NCBI GenBank assembly: GCA_947581855.1
Contig: CANPVZ010000001.1
Span: 1-64,000 of the forward strand
Length of the DNA: 64,000 bases
Direction of reading: 5' to 3'
Source of the DNA: an uncultured Phocaeicola sp.
Lineage (GTDB): Bacteria; Bacteroidota; Bacteroidia; Bacteroidales; Bacteroidaceae
Shown piece by piece: positions 16,156-26,122 of this stretch (positions are counted from its first letter, which is position 1; each line of letters starts with the position of its first letter). The notes under the pieces are model-generated. The model was given only the letters and a program-made list of their open reading frames with translations. It made no database searches and was not told the origin of the DNA. The position numbers and the translations under genes are program-made.

Positions 16156-18384
16156 TTAAAGTTTTTCGTGGAAGGAACGGCTGATAACTTCCAGCTGGTG
16201 TTCTCGGCTCAGTTTAACAAAATTGACGGCGTATCCTGATACCCGAATGGTCAGTTGAGGATACTTTTCCGGGTGTTCCATGGCATCTTCCAGCATTTCA
16301 CGGTTCAACACATTTACATTCAAATGGTGAGCACCTTTAGTGAAATAGCCGTCCATCATGGTTACCAGATTCTCAATTCTGTCTTCTGTTGTTGCTCCTA
16401 ATGATTTGGGAACGATGGAGAATGTATTACTGATACCATCCTGTGAATCACGATAACGCAATTTAGCTACCGAACTGAGAGAGGCAATTGCGCCGTTCTT
16501 GTCCCGTCCGTGCATAGGGTTGGCTCCCGGTGCGAATGCAACGCCCTTGGCACGTCCGTCCGGAGTAGCGCCGGTTTTCTTTCCATACATTACATTCGAA
16601 GTAATGGTTAACAGGGAAAGAGTAGGACGAGCGTTTTTGTAAACAGGAAGTTTCTTAAGCTCTTCGCTGAAGAAATAAACCAAATCTACTCCTAAATGGT
16701 CGACCCGGTCGTCATCATTGCCGAAACACGGGAACTCCCCTTCAATTTTGAAACTTTCCGTCAATCCGATATCATTACGGCAAGCTGTGACTTTAGCATA
16801 TTTAATAGCCGAAAGGGAATCGATAGCAATCGAAAGTCCTGCCACGCCATAAGCCAGATTAATGCGCGGGTCCGTATCTACAAATGCCATTTGTGCTTTC
16901 TCATAATAATATTTATCGTGCATATAATGAATGATATTCATTGCTTCGTTATACACGCGCGCTATCTGAATCAATACTTTCTTATAGTTAGACAACACTT
17001 CCTCGAAGTTCAGCAGTTCACCCGTCAGTACCGGAATATCCTTCACCATCACTGTACCGGTATTTTCGCAGCGTCCGCCGTTAATGGCAAGTAGCAAAGC
17101 TTTGGCCAGGTTGCAACGTGCGCCGAAGAACTGTATCTGGCGGCCGATGTCTTGATATGACACACAACAGGCAATACCGTAATCATCCGAATGGCGTACT
17201 TCACGCATCAGTTCGTCGTTCTCATATTGGATGGAAGAAGTATCGATAGAGACTTTTGCGCAGAATTCTTTGAAACCTTCGGGCAAATCGGGACTCCAGA
17301 GAACCGTCATGTTCGGTTCGGGAGAAGGGCCGAGGTTATACAATGTTTGCAAAAAGCGGAACGAAGTTTTCGTTACTTTCGTGCGTCCGTCGTTGAAACG
17401 TCCTCCGATAGCTTCGGTCACCCATGTAGGGTCTCCTGCAAAGATGTCATTGTATGACTGCATGCGAAGATGGCGTACCATACGCAATTTGATAACAAAC
17501 TGATCGATAAGTTCCTGAGCGAAACTTTCATCTATATTTCCTTTCGCCAGATCGTACTCGATATAGATATCAAGGAAAGAAGATACGTTTCCTAATGACA
17601 TGGCAGCACCGTCTTGCTCTTTTACAGCAGCCAGATAAGCCATGTAAACCCATTGAACGGCTTCCTGGGCAGTATAAGCCGGACGGCTGGGGTCCAGACC
17701 ATAATAGTCGCCCATCGTTTTAATTTCTTTCAGCGCTTTGATTTGCTCGGCAACTTCTTCGCGCAGGCGGATTCTTGCGTCCGTCATCGGTCCGGTTAGA
17801 GCCTTCAGGTCAGCAAGTTTGGCTTCTATCAGACGGTCTGTTCCGTAAAGGGCCAGGCGGCGATAGTCACCGATAATACGTCCGCGTGCATAATTGTCGG
17901 GCAGTCCGGTAAGGAATCCCAATGAGCGGAACGAACGGATTTCTTCCGTATAGACATCAAACACGCCATCGTTGTGAGTCTTACGGTAATGAGTGAAAAT
18001 GTCCATTACTTTATCATCCACTTCCAGCCCATTCTCTTTGCAGGCTTTGCTTACTACTTTGATGCCGCCGTAAGGCTTAATGGCACGTTTTAGCAACTCA
18101 TCGGTTTGCAGGCCTACAATAAGTTCGTTTTCTTTATCGATATAGCCGGCTTTATGTGAGGTAATGGTAGAAACTGTATGATTGTCAATTGAACGTACGC
18201 CGTTATTTGTTCTTTCTTCTTCAAGGGCTTGAAGACATAATGACCAAATACGTTTTGTTCGCTCTGTCGGGCCTGCCAGAAAAGAGGCATCGCCCTCGTA
18301 GGGTGTGATGTTTGTCTTTACAAAATCTGTAACATTGATTTCTTTGCTCCAAAGACCATCTTTAAAGGTTTTGTTCAATTCCAT
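16156..18384 (-). CDS. pflB: Formate C-acetyltransferase (pyruvate formate-lyase) PflB
   Basis: Cleaves pyruvate with CoA to acetyl-CoA and formate, the main anaerobic fate of pyruvate besides PFOR. At 742 residues it is full length. The adjacent catalytic cysteines are Cys406 and Cys407 (in IACCVSYQ), and the glycyl radical site is RVSGYAVNF near the C-terminus (Gly717). It is first in the pflB-pflA pair. Confidence 0.98.
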   Translation of the reverse strand: MELNKTFKDGLWSKEINVTDFVKTNITPYEGDASFLAGPTERTKRIWSLCLQALEEERTNNGVRSIDNHTVSTITSHKAGYIDKENELIVGLQTDELLKRAIKPYGGIKVVSKACKENGLEVDDKVMDIFTHYRKTHNDGVFDVYTEEIRSFRSLGFLTGLPDNYARGRIIGDYRRLALYGTDRLIEAKLADLKALTGPMTDARIRLREEVAEQIKALKEIKTMGDYYGLDPSRPAYTAQEAVQWVYMAYLAAVKEQDGAAMSLGNVSSFLDIYIEYDLAKGNIDESFAQELIDQFVIKLRMVRHLRMQSYNDIFAGDPTWVTEAIGGRFNDGRTKVTKTSFRFLQTLYNLGPSPEPNMTVLWSPDLPEGFKEFCAKVSIDTSSIQYENDELMREVRHSDDYGIACCVSYQDIGRQIQFFGARCNLAKALLLAINGGRCENTGTVMVKDIPVLTGELLNFEEVLSNYKKVLIQIARVYNEAMNIIHYMHDKYYYEKAQMAFVDTDPRINLAYGVAGLSIAIDSLSAIKYAKVTACRNDIGLTESFKIEGEFPCFGNDDDRVDHLGVDLVYFFSEELKKLPVYKNARPTLSLLTITSNVMYGKKTGATPDGRAKGVAFAPGANPMHGRDKNGAIASLSSVAKLRYRDSQDGISNTFSIVPKSLGATTEDRIENLVTMMDGYFTKGAHHLNVNVLNREMLEDAMEHPEKYPQLTIRVSGYAVNFVKLSREHQLEVISRSFHEKL

Positions 18385-18427
18385 ATTTTTTATTGCATTA
18401 AGGTTTGGTATTTTATCTTAGAGTATG

Positions 18428-18435
18428 CAAAGATA
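18428..18435 (-). promoter_or_regulatory. -7 promoter element of pflB
   Basis: Minus-strand TATCTTTG, a full match to TAnnTTTG, 43 bases before the pflB start. No clear -33 element is seen. Confidence 0.5.
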
Positions 18436-19225
18436 CGATTATAATTTGTATTGCTACTATATTTGCTAGTATAAATATGTTATAAAACACAAAATATTAC
18501 ATTTGTGCATTTGGAATTCCTTTAAGGGAATAAGTATTATCCTAGATTTTAAATTAGAATTAAAATGGTGGAAACTTTTCCATCTTCCTAATTGAAAAGT
18601 ATAACAATTTATAAGTTATAAGACGAATTCCGGCACTTGTTTCTGAAGGTGAACCTACATCCGTTCGTTCTAAAATGTTGGGAACTAGCTAATTATTAGT
18701 TATATATGAAGGAATTCTCATTTTTTAATAGGGCGGTAATAAAGTATATATTTATATTGAATTCTGAAAGAGGCGTGGTGATTGGTTAAAAAAGATGCTT
18801 GATATCGTTTTAAATGCGGGTTGTAGACTATAGTAACTTAACGCTTTTCGGGATGGATGCTTTCAGTTTCGGGGCGATTTGAAACAAAAAAGTTTAGGGT
18901 TGGATGAATTGGTGCACTTTATTTACTTCTTTAGGAGGGAAGTTTATAAAGTATAATGGTATGTTTTTGCCTTATTTATCTTCTTTCTCTGTTCTATCTC
19001 TTTCCGTGCTTGAAAAAGAAACTTAAATCGTCCCCATTCATGGTGTATTTCAAATAAAGTAGTACTTTCGCATTCTCGTCTCTTAAGATGTTACGCGGGT
19101 TTCAACGTATGTTTCCCTGTAAGCATATAGATATATGGTTTTAGGGGACTTCGTTACTGGGGGAAACTATTATTTGGGGAACATAAATTAAAGATTTTAA
19201 TATATCAAAGAGTAAAAAAGAAAGT
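18436..19225. other. Long A/T-rich intergenic region without recognisable genes
   Basis: About 790 bases between the divergent pflB and queF genes. I see no credible open frame, tRNA or known RNA. Minor structures are a GGTGGAAA/TTTCCATC inverted repeat (about 18575-18592) and a short ATTCC/GGAAT hairpin near 18515-18530. The divergent arrangement makes it the regulatory region for both flanking genes. Its length is unusual for this compact window. Confidence 0.5.
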
Positions 19226-19696
19226 ATGATGAGTGAAAGAGAAAACGAACCATTACAGGCTTTAGGAAAAAAAACAGAATATAAGCAAGACTATGCACCG
19301 GAGGTACTGGAAGCTTTTATGAATAAGCATCCGGAGAATGATTATTGGGTACGTTTTAATTGTCCTGAATTTACAAGCCTTTGTCCCATTACCGGTCAGC
19401 CGGATTTTGCGGAGATATGCATCAGTTATCTGCCGGATAAAAAAATGGTGGAGAGCAAGAGTCTGAAATTGTACTTATTTAGTTTTCGTAATCATGGAGA
19501 TTTTCATGAAGATTGCGTCAATAAAATAATGAAAGACTTGATTGCTTTAATGGATCCTAAATATATTGAAGTAACAGGAATCTTTACTCCTCGTGGCGGT
19601 ATATCCATTTATCCTTATGCGAACTACGGGCGTCCCGGGACAAAGTATGAGGAGCTGGCTTATTACCGTTTGATGAACCATGACTTGAAGAGGTGA
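19226..19696 (+). CDS. queF: NADPH-dependent 7-cyano-7-deazaguanine reductase QueF
   Basis: Reduces preQ0 to preQ1 in queuosine synthesis. A 156-residue unimodular (type I) QueF: the nucleophile Cys53 sits in [11 protein letters not shown] with catalytic Asp60, and the [20 protein letters not shown] segment contains the QueF NADPH motif. The C-terminal [15 protein letters not shown] closes the fold. The start may be either of two adjacent ATG codons. No riboswitch is visible upstream, unlike the transporter gene at 13505. Confidence 0.96.
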   Translation: MMSERENEPLQALGKKTEYKQDYAPEVLEAFMNKHPENDYWVRFNCPEFTSLCPITGQPDFAEICISYLPDKKMVESKSLKLYLFSFRNHGDFHEDCVNKIMKDLIALMDPKYIEVTGIFTPRGGISIYPYANYGRPGTKYEELAYYRLMNHDLKR

Positions 19697-19729
19697 GGGG
19701 TATTGAGAATATTTCAGCCACATGATGAG

Positions 19730-19762
19730 CCTTAGGAATTGCTATATAGCATCTTCCTGAGG
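19730..19762. terminator. Hairpin between convergent queF and dnaX
   Basis: CCTTAGGAA (19730-19738) pairs with TTCCTGAGG (19754-19762) with one G-T pair, and an inner GCTATATAGC palindrome can extend it. A T run is weak, so this is a probable but not certain terminator of queF. Confidence 0.55.
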
Positions 19763-19963
19763 CCTTTCATTTATTGCGGCGCATTGCGGCTGTAATGAGG
19801 AGTTTAAACTTGATTCCTTATAAGACAAACATCAGCAAAGCCATCGGTTTTTAATTCCTTCACTTGCCCAGTATCTTCTTTATCTCCCGATGTATTCTTT
19901 ACTTTTATGCCTTCTCTATTTTCGTTACATTCTTCATCTCCTGGTAACACTTTAGACTGGGCA

Positions 19964-21793
19964 CTAGGAGAATTCCAGCCCGAACACTTCTTTTAATTTT
20001 TGTAAGTGCGGGTTTTTTTGTGCCATTATTTGGTATTGTTCTACACGACTATAGGCACGTACGTTTTCTTGCGGAGCGCTGATTCTTACCTGCATGGTAA
20101 CGCGGCAGTTATGTAGGCTTGCGCGCATATGCTGTTCTATTTTGGGAACCATGCCTAGCATGTATTTTTGCACCATTTCGTTATCGACGGCTACTTCAAA
20201 CGTATTTTCATTGAGCAACTTTAATTTCATGTTTTTCATACGGCCCGCTGTTGCCGCTTCTTCTATAGGCAGCAAATTGGCAAACTCAAACCAATGGAAT
20301 CTTAAATCAGCTTCCGAGAAAGGGCGTTCCTCTTGCGAAGCCGGCTTGGGAGCTTCTGTCTGAACCGTAGCCGGATTATTGTTGCGCAGATCGGCTTCGG
20401 AGGTAGTATTCTTTATGGGATGTTTAATAGAGAAACTAATCGAGTTCAAATCAACTTTTGGAATCTTTCTTCCTTCCTGTTGATCCGGTATCGGATTCTT
20501 GCGCCAAGCCGGAGGCTCGTTGGTAGGGTTGACTGGGGTGGCGGCTTGAGCGGGATTTGTTGTCGGCGTAGCCGGTGCAACAGAAGCTTTGGCCTGAGGC
20601 GCGGGCTTCGTGGCTGCAACCGTTGTCGGAGCAGCTTGTTGCTTAAATAGGGGTTTTAATATGTTCGTAGGGCTTTGCCCACACGAGGCAGAGTCTTCAT
20701 CCGAACTTAACTGAGCTACTTGTATAAGAGTCAACTCTACTAAAAAACGTTTATTCTTGCTGGCACGATAATTCAAATCGCAGTCATTGCAAAGCTTCAT
20801 GGCCTGGAATAAGAATTGCGTTTTGCACTTTTGTGCCTGTTGTTGGTAACGGTCTCTCACGCTTGCACCCACTTCCAATAAGGGGAGTGTCGCCGCATCC
20901 CGACTTACCAGAAGATCGCGGAAATGAGAAGCCAGCCCCGTGATGAAATGGTTTCCGTCAAATCCTTTGTTCAAAATATCATTGAACAGGAGCAGGACTT
21001 CCGATACCTTATTTTCGAGTAAACAATCCGTAATTTTGAAATAATACTCATAATCGAGTACATTCAGGTTTTCAATGGCACTTTTGTAAGTAACATGGCC
21101 GTTTGTGAAACTCACCACTTGGTCGAAAATGGAAAGGGCGTCACGCATGCCTCCATCGGCTTTTTGGGCGATAACGTTCAGCGCTTCCGGTTCGGCTTCA
21201 ATTCCTTCTTTCTGTGCCACATATTGCAAATGTTCCACCGTATCGTTAACACCGATACGATTGAAATCATAAATCTGGCATCGGGAAAGAATGGTAGGAA
21301 GTATTTTATGCTTCTCGGTAGTCGCCAAAATGAATATGGCATGATGGGGCGGTTCTTCCAGTGTTTTTAAAAAAGCATTGAAAGCAGCTTGCGAAAGCAT
21401 ATGCACCTCATCGATAATGTATACTTTATAATGTCCTATCTGTGGTGGAATGCGCACTTGTTCAATCAGCGAACGGATATCTTCTACCGAGTTGTTGGAG
21501 GCGGCATCCAGTTCGTGAATGTTATAAGAACGTTGTTCGTTGAAAGCGCGGCAAGACTCGCATTCGTTGCAAGCTTCGCCGTTTTCGGTGGGATGCTGGC
21601 AATTAATAGTCTTGGCAAAGATGCGTGCACAAGTTGTTTTGCCGACTCCCCTGGGTCCGCAAAAAAGATAAGCGTGAGCCAGTTTTTGGGTGGCTATGGC
21701 ATTTTTCAGAGTGGTGGTAAGTGCCCGTTGTCCTACCACCGAATCGAAGGTGGAGGGGCGATACTTTCTGGCTGAAACAATATAATTTTCCAT
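19964..21793 (-). CDS. dnaX: DNA polymerase III subunit gamma/tau
   Basis: Clamp-loader ATPase of the replicative polymerase. The start is set at 21793 (MENYIVSARKYRPSTFDSVVGQ), because a -7 element lies at 21815-21822 and the extra 40 upstream codons look non-coding. Walker A is GPRGVGKTTCARIFAKTINC, followed by the zinc-binding Cys cluster (CQHP, CNECESC), Walker B DEVHML and the SRC sensor. Residues after about 370 are Pro/Ala/Thr-rich linker, then a tau-like C-terminal domain. Length is 609 residues. I did not identify a frameshift site for a separate gamma form. Confidence 0.95.
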   Translation of the reverse strand: MENYIVSARKYRPSTFDSVVGQRALTTTLKNAIATQKLAHAYLFCGPRGVGKTTCARIFAKTINCQHPTENGEACNECESCRAFNEQRSYNIHELDAASNNSVEDIRSLIEQVRIPPQIGHYKVYIIDEVHMLSQAAFNAFLKTLEEPPHHAIFILATTEKHKILPTILSRCQIYDFNRIGVNDTVEHLQYVAQKEGIEAEPEALNVIAQKADGGMRDALSIFDQVVSFTNGHVTYKSAIENLNVLDYEYYFKITDCLLENKVSEVLLLFNDILNKGFDGNHFITGLASHFRDLLVSRDAATLPLLEVGASVRDRYQQQAQKCKTQFLFQAMKLCNDCDLNYRASKNKRFLVELTLIQVAQLSSDEDSASCGQSPTNILKPLFKQQAAPTTVAATKPAPQAKASVAPATPTTNPAQAATPVNPTNEPPAWRKNPIPDQQEGRKIPKVDLNSISFSIKHPIKNTTSEADLRNNNPATVQTEAPKPASQEERPFSEADLRFHWFEFANLLPIEEAATAGRMKNMKLKLLNENTFEVAVDNEMVQKYMLGMVPKIEQHMRASLHNCRVTMQVRISAPQENVRAYSRVEQYQIMAQKNPHLQKLKEVFGLEFS

Positions 21794-21814
21794 ACAGGGA
21801 TACGAATTTTTTCT

Positions 21815-21822
21815 CAGTTTGT
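21815..21822 (-). promoter_or_regulatory. -7 promoter element of dnaX
   Basis: Minus-strand TACATTTG matches TAnnTTTG, 21 bases upstream of the proposed dnaX start. It overlaps the divergent promoter region of the DivIC-like gene. Confidence 0.5.
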
Positions 21823-21876
21823 TGCAAATGTACATTAAAATATCGGTTTTATAGGTGCATGCAAGAGAAATATTTC

Positions 21877-21884
21877 TATCTTTG
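21877..21884 (+). promoter_or_regulatory. -7 promoter element of the DivIC-like gene
   Basis: TATCTTTG, a full match to TAnnTTTG, 21 bases before the start at 21906. Confidence 0.55.
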
Positions 21885-21905
21885 CAAAGAGCTAATTGGT
21901 AAGAT

Positions 21906-22220
21906 ATGGGCAAATTTCTAACGTTTCTACAATCTGCTTTTTGTTATATCTGTCGGCATAAATACCTGATAACGATTTCTGCCTTCCTGATTATCATTGT
22001 GTTTCTCGACGAGAATAATCTGATTCGCCGTTTCGAACACAAGCGCGAAATTCATGCGCTGAACGAGGAGATTGCCAAATACAGAAAGATGTATGAGGAG
22101 GATACGAAACGTTTGAATGAGTTGAGTACCAATCCGGAGGCGATAGAGAAAATAGCCCGCGAAAAGTATCTGATGAAGAATCCCGATGAGGACATTTATA
22201 TATTTGAAGAAGATAACTGA
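21906..22220 (+). CDS. FtsB/DivIC-like septum formation initiator protein
   Basis: A 104-residue bitopic protein: short cytoplasmic N-terminus, one membrane helix (YLITISAFLIIIVFL, about residues 20-34), then a coiled coil (about 42-72) and the conserved LSTNPEAIEKIAREKYLMKNPDEDIYIF tail of the FtsB/DivIC family. Family members link FtsL and FtsQ in the divisome. Divergent from dnaX, and followed after 2 bases by a small membrane protein gene. Confidence 0.88.
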   Translation: MGKFLTFLQSAFCYICRHKYLITISAFLIIIVFLDENNLIRRFEHKREIHALNEEIAKYRKMYEEDTKRLNELSTNPEAIEKIAREKYLMKNPDEDIYIFEEDN

Positions 22221-22222
22221 TT

Positions 22223-22564
22223 ATGAAAATACGCTCACTTATATCCATAGTTGGAGGATTGCTTATATTGATAGGCGCCGGTTCATTCATAACGGGCTGG
22301 TTTGGTTCGCCCATACTTTATTCGATAGGAGCCGTGCTTTTCGGCGTTCCTCAATTGATGGAACGTTATGAAGGAGGCAATGTGGTCATCCGTCGTCTTC
22401 GCAGGCAACAGATATTTGGTGCGTTGCTTCTGTTGATGACTTCGTTTTTTATGTTTACAAGCAAACACAACGAATGGGTTATTTGTCTGGCAATCGCTGC
22501 TTTTCTGGAACTTTATACTTCGTTCCGTCTTTCTCAGGAAGAAGAGAAAGAAAAGAAGAAATAA
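22223..22564 (+). CDS. Small multi-pass membrane protein of unknown function
   Basis: A 113-residue protein with about four hydrophobic segments (near residues 5-25, 28-42, 65-82 and 86-100) and a strongly charged C-terminus (EEEKEKKK). I do not recognise the family. It starts 2 bases after the DivIC-like stop, so the two are surely cotranscribed, which hints at an envelope or division context but does not prove it. Confidence 0.75.
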   Translation: MKIRSLISIVGGLLILIGAGSFITGWFGSPILYSIGAVLFGVPQLMERYEGGNVVIRRLRRQQIFGALLLLMTSFFMFTSKHNEWVICLAIAAFLELYTSFRLSQEEEKEKKK

Positions 22565-22767
22565 CCATGTACGAATTGTAGATACTAGGGATGCCGGAGC
22601 TTGGATATAGCGAACCGGAACCGTTTTTAATGCAGGTGGTAAACCAAAGTAGATACTTCACTATCGTTTCCGACATTTTTATTCAATCTGCGTTGTCAAA
22701 CTGATCAAAAATTGGAATGAATTATTTAAACAGTATAAGGGGCTCGCAAACGTAGCTTATATTGTTT

Positions 22768-22854
22768 GAGAATCCTTTCGGTTCGTTTGTAAGGAAATGA
22801 ACGTTCAATTAAGGGGAAACGAACGTTCGTTTGACCGATAACGAACGTTCGTTT
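22768..22854 (+). repeat. Intergenic palindrome-array element, copy A
   Basis: Three GAACGTTC palindromes lie at 22799-22806, 22821-22828 and 22843-22850, exactly 22 bp apart; the middle one extends to the 16-bp palindrome AAACGAACGTTCGTTT. A related sequence with the same order and the same 22-bp period is found at 51002-51086. The 14-bp spacers are also alike (12/14 and 11/14 matches). The element lies between two convergent genes. The rest of 22565-22941 holds nothing I recognise. Confidence 0.75.
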
Positions 22855-22941
22855 CTTATCCTCCTCTAATAAAGGAAGAACGGCATGATTTCCCATTTAT
22901 TTTATAGAAAGGAATAATCCTTACATACAAACGACTTGCAA

Positions 22942-25548
22942 TTAGGCTCGGAAACCTATTTTGGTTTGTCGGCCTGGAGAAGAGAGTATGTGAAGACGGC
23001 ATTTTTGGTAAGCTACTTCAATATCGTCGGCTTCAATCAACCGGTAGGCAGTTCGGTTCAAGGCGGAACCGCTCCCGAGAAGCCGGTCGGCCATGGCCGG
23101 AATGATTCCGTTGGAAACATATTTTTCCGCCCAACGGGCATTGCTGAAGTAGGGTATCTTCAAACCCACGGTTTCTGTAATGGTTTCCCGCAGACGTTTT
23201 TCCGCGGCATCGGATAATTCGTATTCTTCTTTTTCCAAGAGATTACGGGCTATTTGTATGAGTTCCTCCGTAGAATAATCTTCGAAATGGAATGTGTAGG
23301 GGAATCTGCCTTTCAATCCTTGGTTTGTCTGCATCATCCGTTCCATCTCTTTTTCGTATCCGGCAAGAATAACCAGTATGTCGGGATTCTTTTGCGCCAA
23401 CACGGTAAGCAGACTCTCGATAACCCGATAACCGAAGTCCTTGCGGTCTTCGGAAGTGTCGCACAGCGTGTATGCTTCATCAATGAACAATACATTGCCC
23501 CGAGCTTGTGCAAGCAACGATTGCATGTTCTTTTCCGTCTCTCCGATGTAGCGTCCCACTATTCGGCTGCGTTCCGTCACAATAACGTCTCCTTTGGAAA
23601 GTATCCCCATCGAATGAAAGATTTTTCCTATCATTTTGGCAACAGTGGTTTTTCCCGTGCCCGGATTACCGGTGAATATCATGTGGTGGCATTCATCTTC
23701 GTAGGCGGGAAAACCCATGTTACGACGGATTTGACTGAATTTTACCTTATTAAAAGTAGTCGTGAGGCTTTGCTTTATCAGTTTCAGTCCGACCATTTCG
23801 TTCAACTGCTTCATGCTCTCTTCAAAAGCATTTTCGTCCTGACTTATTTTTTCCCATTTCAGGTCCTCAATCTCTAAAGTAGAGAGATAGCTGTCTATAT
23901 GCTCTTTATGAGAGGAAATGTTTTCCACTATGCGGCGTCGGTAAGAAGGGAGTATTTCTTTGTAGATGAAATCATCGATATATTGTTCGTTCCATTGGCG
24001 CAAAAGTCCCTTACGTTCTAAATGGATGAAGCCGGAGGTCATGGCTTTCTCTGCCTCGGAAGAGAATGTAAGAGCTTGCTTGGAAAGTTTCTTTTGCAAG
24101 CAGTGTACTATTTCCTTGGCTCTATAATGATCGGGCATTAGCTTGTTCTTTTCGTCGAAGAAATGTTTCAAACCGGGATGTGTCTCGAATAATAGGGAAA
24201 GCTCTGCTTCTGTGCCAATTAAACAAAGAGACCATTCTTTACGGGATTGCAATTCTTTTTCGATGCGTTGTATAACTATATTCCCGTTGCCGGATATTAA
24301 AGCCTGAAGGCGGGTGATACAAATCATGCTCCGCTCGCAATCAGCCAGTAAATTGGTGGTTTCCTCAAACGGGTCGGCCGTATTCTTAAGCTCCGTCAGT
24401 TGCGAAGCATCCACATATTTAAAACGGTAAGAGGGGTATAAGATACCGGTAAAGTCTTGTAATATCTGTTGGGTGGCAGCTTCCTCATTACCCACATATA
24501 AGTAATGTGTATCCTGTTCTATCGGCGGTAATCCGAATTGTTCGCGAAGCCTGTCGACCTTGTTATATCGGCAATACTCCAACAATCTTTGTTTAAAGGA
24601 TGTAAAGCCGGGTGTTTCCCGTATCCTTATCCAATACGGGCTGACGCTTCTTTCTTTCTCTAAAAAGCGGGCAAGGATGAAATCCGGTGTATGGTCGCCG
24701 ACGAGCTCTTTCGATGTAATGTCCACACCGCTTTCCGTTATTTTGAAACCTATTTTATAGAAAGGTTCTCCGTTATGTTCGATAAGGCAGAAATAATTGT
24801 CCGGCATCCAGCAATAAGGAGAGGTTATCCGGCAGGTCATATTCCGTTGCCGGGCAGGAGAAGCATTTTCCGTAATGCATCCTTTGCCCATCAGGAATAA
24901 TGACTGGTTGTAGCAGGAAAGGGTATATTCTTCCATCTCTTCCAACGTGCGGTCTTGCCGGAAAGTGACGGTTATTTCTCCCGATGTATAGTCTGCGCCC
25001 GTAGTTTCTTCCAAGGGATGAAGCCGGACACCTGCTTCTTCGATAGTAGGATGAGACAATGTCCTTCCATTCGGAAGAATGGTAAAAGGAATGCGTATAT
25101 GGTTTCCTGTCGTATCGAATAATCCGTTATCTTTCTCGGGAAGAATATGGGAGATTTGGATGAAGTAGTGTCCGGCTTTCAGTTTATTCGATTCGGACGA
25201 AAAATCAAATATGATTTCTCCATAGCATGGAGATTGAGACATGTCCATGACGGGTTTTTCTTCTCCCACTCGGTAGAGTAATAAGTGTGCTTCATTTTCT
25301 CTTGCTTTGCCTTCTTCGGGCAAAACCTTTTTGAATGCGATATAAAAAAGACGGTACTCCGAGTCGTCGAGAAGATAAGTCCTGCAATCGGCAGGTTTCT
25401 TCAGCAAATCCTGTTCACCGAGGATTAGTTCGCAGGAACCGAATGTAAATACTGTTTCAGACTCCGTTAATGATTCATTCGTGAATTCATTGAGTAATGT
25501 ATCCCATTCATTTGTTGTATAATCTGAGTTTTGGCTTTGTTCAATCAT
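22942..25548 (-). CDS. Large CbbX/SpoVK-type AAA+ ATPase with a degenerate first AAA module
   Basis: An 868-residue protein. The C-terminal module (about 590-868) is a working CbxX/CfqX-type AAA+ domain: FTGNPGTGKTTVAKM (Walker A), RSRIVGRYIGETEKN (pore loop region), VLFIDEAYTL (Walker B) and the LAGYEKEMERMMQTNQGLKGRFPYTF sensor and arginine-finger region. The middle (about 320-560) repeats the same layout, LIGTEAELSLLFETHPGLKHFF matching the sensor segment, but has no Walker A. The first 300 residues are beta-rich and unrecognised. The architecture suggests a remodelling ATPase with an attached substrate-binding part. It is transcribed alone. Confidence 0.82.
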   Translation of the reverse strand: MIEQSQNSDYTTNEWDTLLNEFTNESLTESETVFTFGSCELILGEQDLLKKPADCRTYLLDDSEYRLFYIAFKKVLPEEGKARENEAHLLLYRVGEEKPVMDMSQSPCYGEIIFDFSSESNKLKAGHYFIQISHILPEKDNGLFDTTGNHIRIPFTILPNGRTLSHPTIEEAGVRLHPLEETTGADYTSGEITVTFRQDRTLEEMEEYTLSCYNQSLFLMGKGCITENASPARQRNMTCRITSPYCWMPDNYFCLIEHNGEPFYKIGFKITESGVDITSKELVGDHTPDFILARFLEKERSVSPYWIRIRETPGFTSFKQRLLEYCRYNKVDRLREQFGLPPIEQDTHYLYVGNEEAATQQILQDFTGILYPSYRFKYVDASQLTELKNTADPFEETTNLLADCERSMICITRLQALISGNGNIVIQRIEKELQSRKEWSLCLIGTEAELSLLFETHPGLKHFFDEKNKLMPDHYRAKEIVHCLQKKLSKQALTFSSEAEKAMTSGFIHLERKGLLRQWNEQYIDDFIYKEILPSYRRRIVENISSHKEHIDSYLSTLEIEDLKWEKISQDENAFEESMKQLNEMVGLKLIKQSLTTTFNKVKFSQIRRNMGFPAYEDECHHMIFTGNPGTGKTTVAKMIGKIFHSMGILSKGDVIVTERSRIVGRYIGETEKNMQSLLAQARGNVLFIDEAYTLCDTSEDRKDFGYRVIESLLTVLAQKNPDILVILAGYEKEMERMMQTNQGLKGRFPYTFHFEDYSTEELIQIARNLLEKEEYELSDAAEKRLRETITETVGLKIPYFSNARWAEKYVSNGIIPAMADRLLGSGSALNRTAYRLIEADDIEVAYQKCRLHILSSPGRQTKIGFRA

Positions 25549-26059
25549 AGCTGTGTAATTTTGGAAATAAATAAATAGATATTTTCAAGGTAGGCAGAAA
25601 ACAGCTTTCCTTGAAAGGGTAAGAACCTTTTTCCCAAATAGGTATTGATATTTAGGTTAGGGTTTAATGCTGTAAAAGTAAATGTTTCAGAGGGCTTGTA
25701 TGGCGAACGATTCGGACACAGTGATGCGGAAATGTGCCGAACTTGCCTTAGCATTCTCTTTTTGTAAAAACGAAAGGGTGAGGAATAGCTTCATCAAGGG
25801 GTTTGTTCCGGCCCCATTTTTTGCAACGACATGCGTATACAAACTGCCGGAGGGTGTCCAATAAACAAAGAACACGATACGAAACATCATCTACAAGCCC
25901 CGTGTAAGCGGACCTGTGTCGACATTTACATTCGTTTTCTTTGAATTGGAATATTTGAAGCTATGATTGAACATGTTAACTTCTTTTGAGTTCATCGGCA
26001 AATATAAAGGCTTTTGGTTTATCCTCCAAATAAATGCCGGCGTTTTTATGTAAAAAGGA
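25549..26059. other. Intergenic region with a possible dispersed, non-coding sequence
   Basis: About 510 bases between the AAA+ gene and the GGGtGRT operon end. Around 25690-25880 the sequence is richer in GC and contains a hairpin (TTCGG-A-CAC with GTG-CCGAA, about 25709-25741). In translation the minus strand gives SAHFRITVSESFAIQAL, a phrase I believe recurs in spurious small Bacteroidales proteins, which would point to a repeated non-coding element. I cannot verify this here, and no gene is called. Confidence 0.35.
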
Positions 26060-26095
26060 AAAGTCCCCATAAACCTTTCGGGTTATGAGGACTTT
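26060..26095 (-). terminator. Terminator of the GGGtGRT operon
   Basis: AAAGTCC-C-CATAA-A-CC pairs with GG-G-TTATG-A-GGACTTT, and in the minus direction the stem is followed by a T-rich run. Confidence 0.8.
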
Positions 26096-26122
26096 ATTAT
26101 CGTGGTTAAATATAATTACCGA

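Noticed and set aside
21793..21913. N-terminal extension of DnaX by 40 residues
   Set aside because: The extension crosses a -7 promoter element at 21815-21822 and overlaps the divergent gene's promoter region, while the standard DnaX start lies at 21793.
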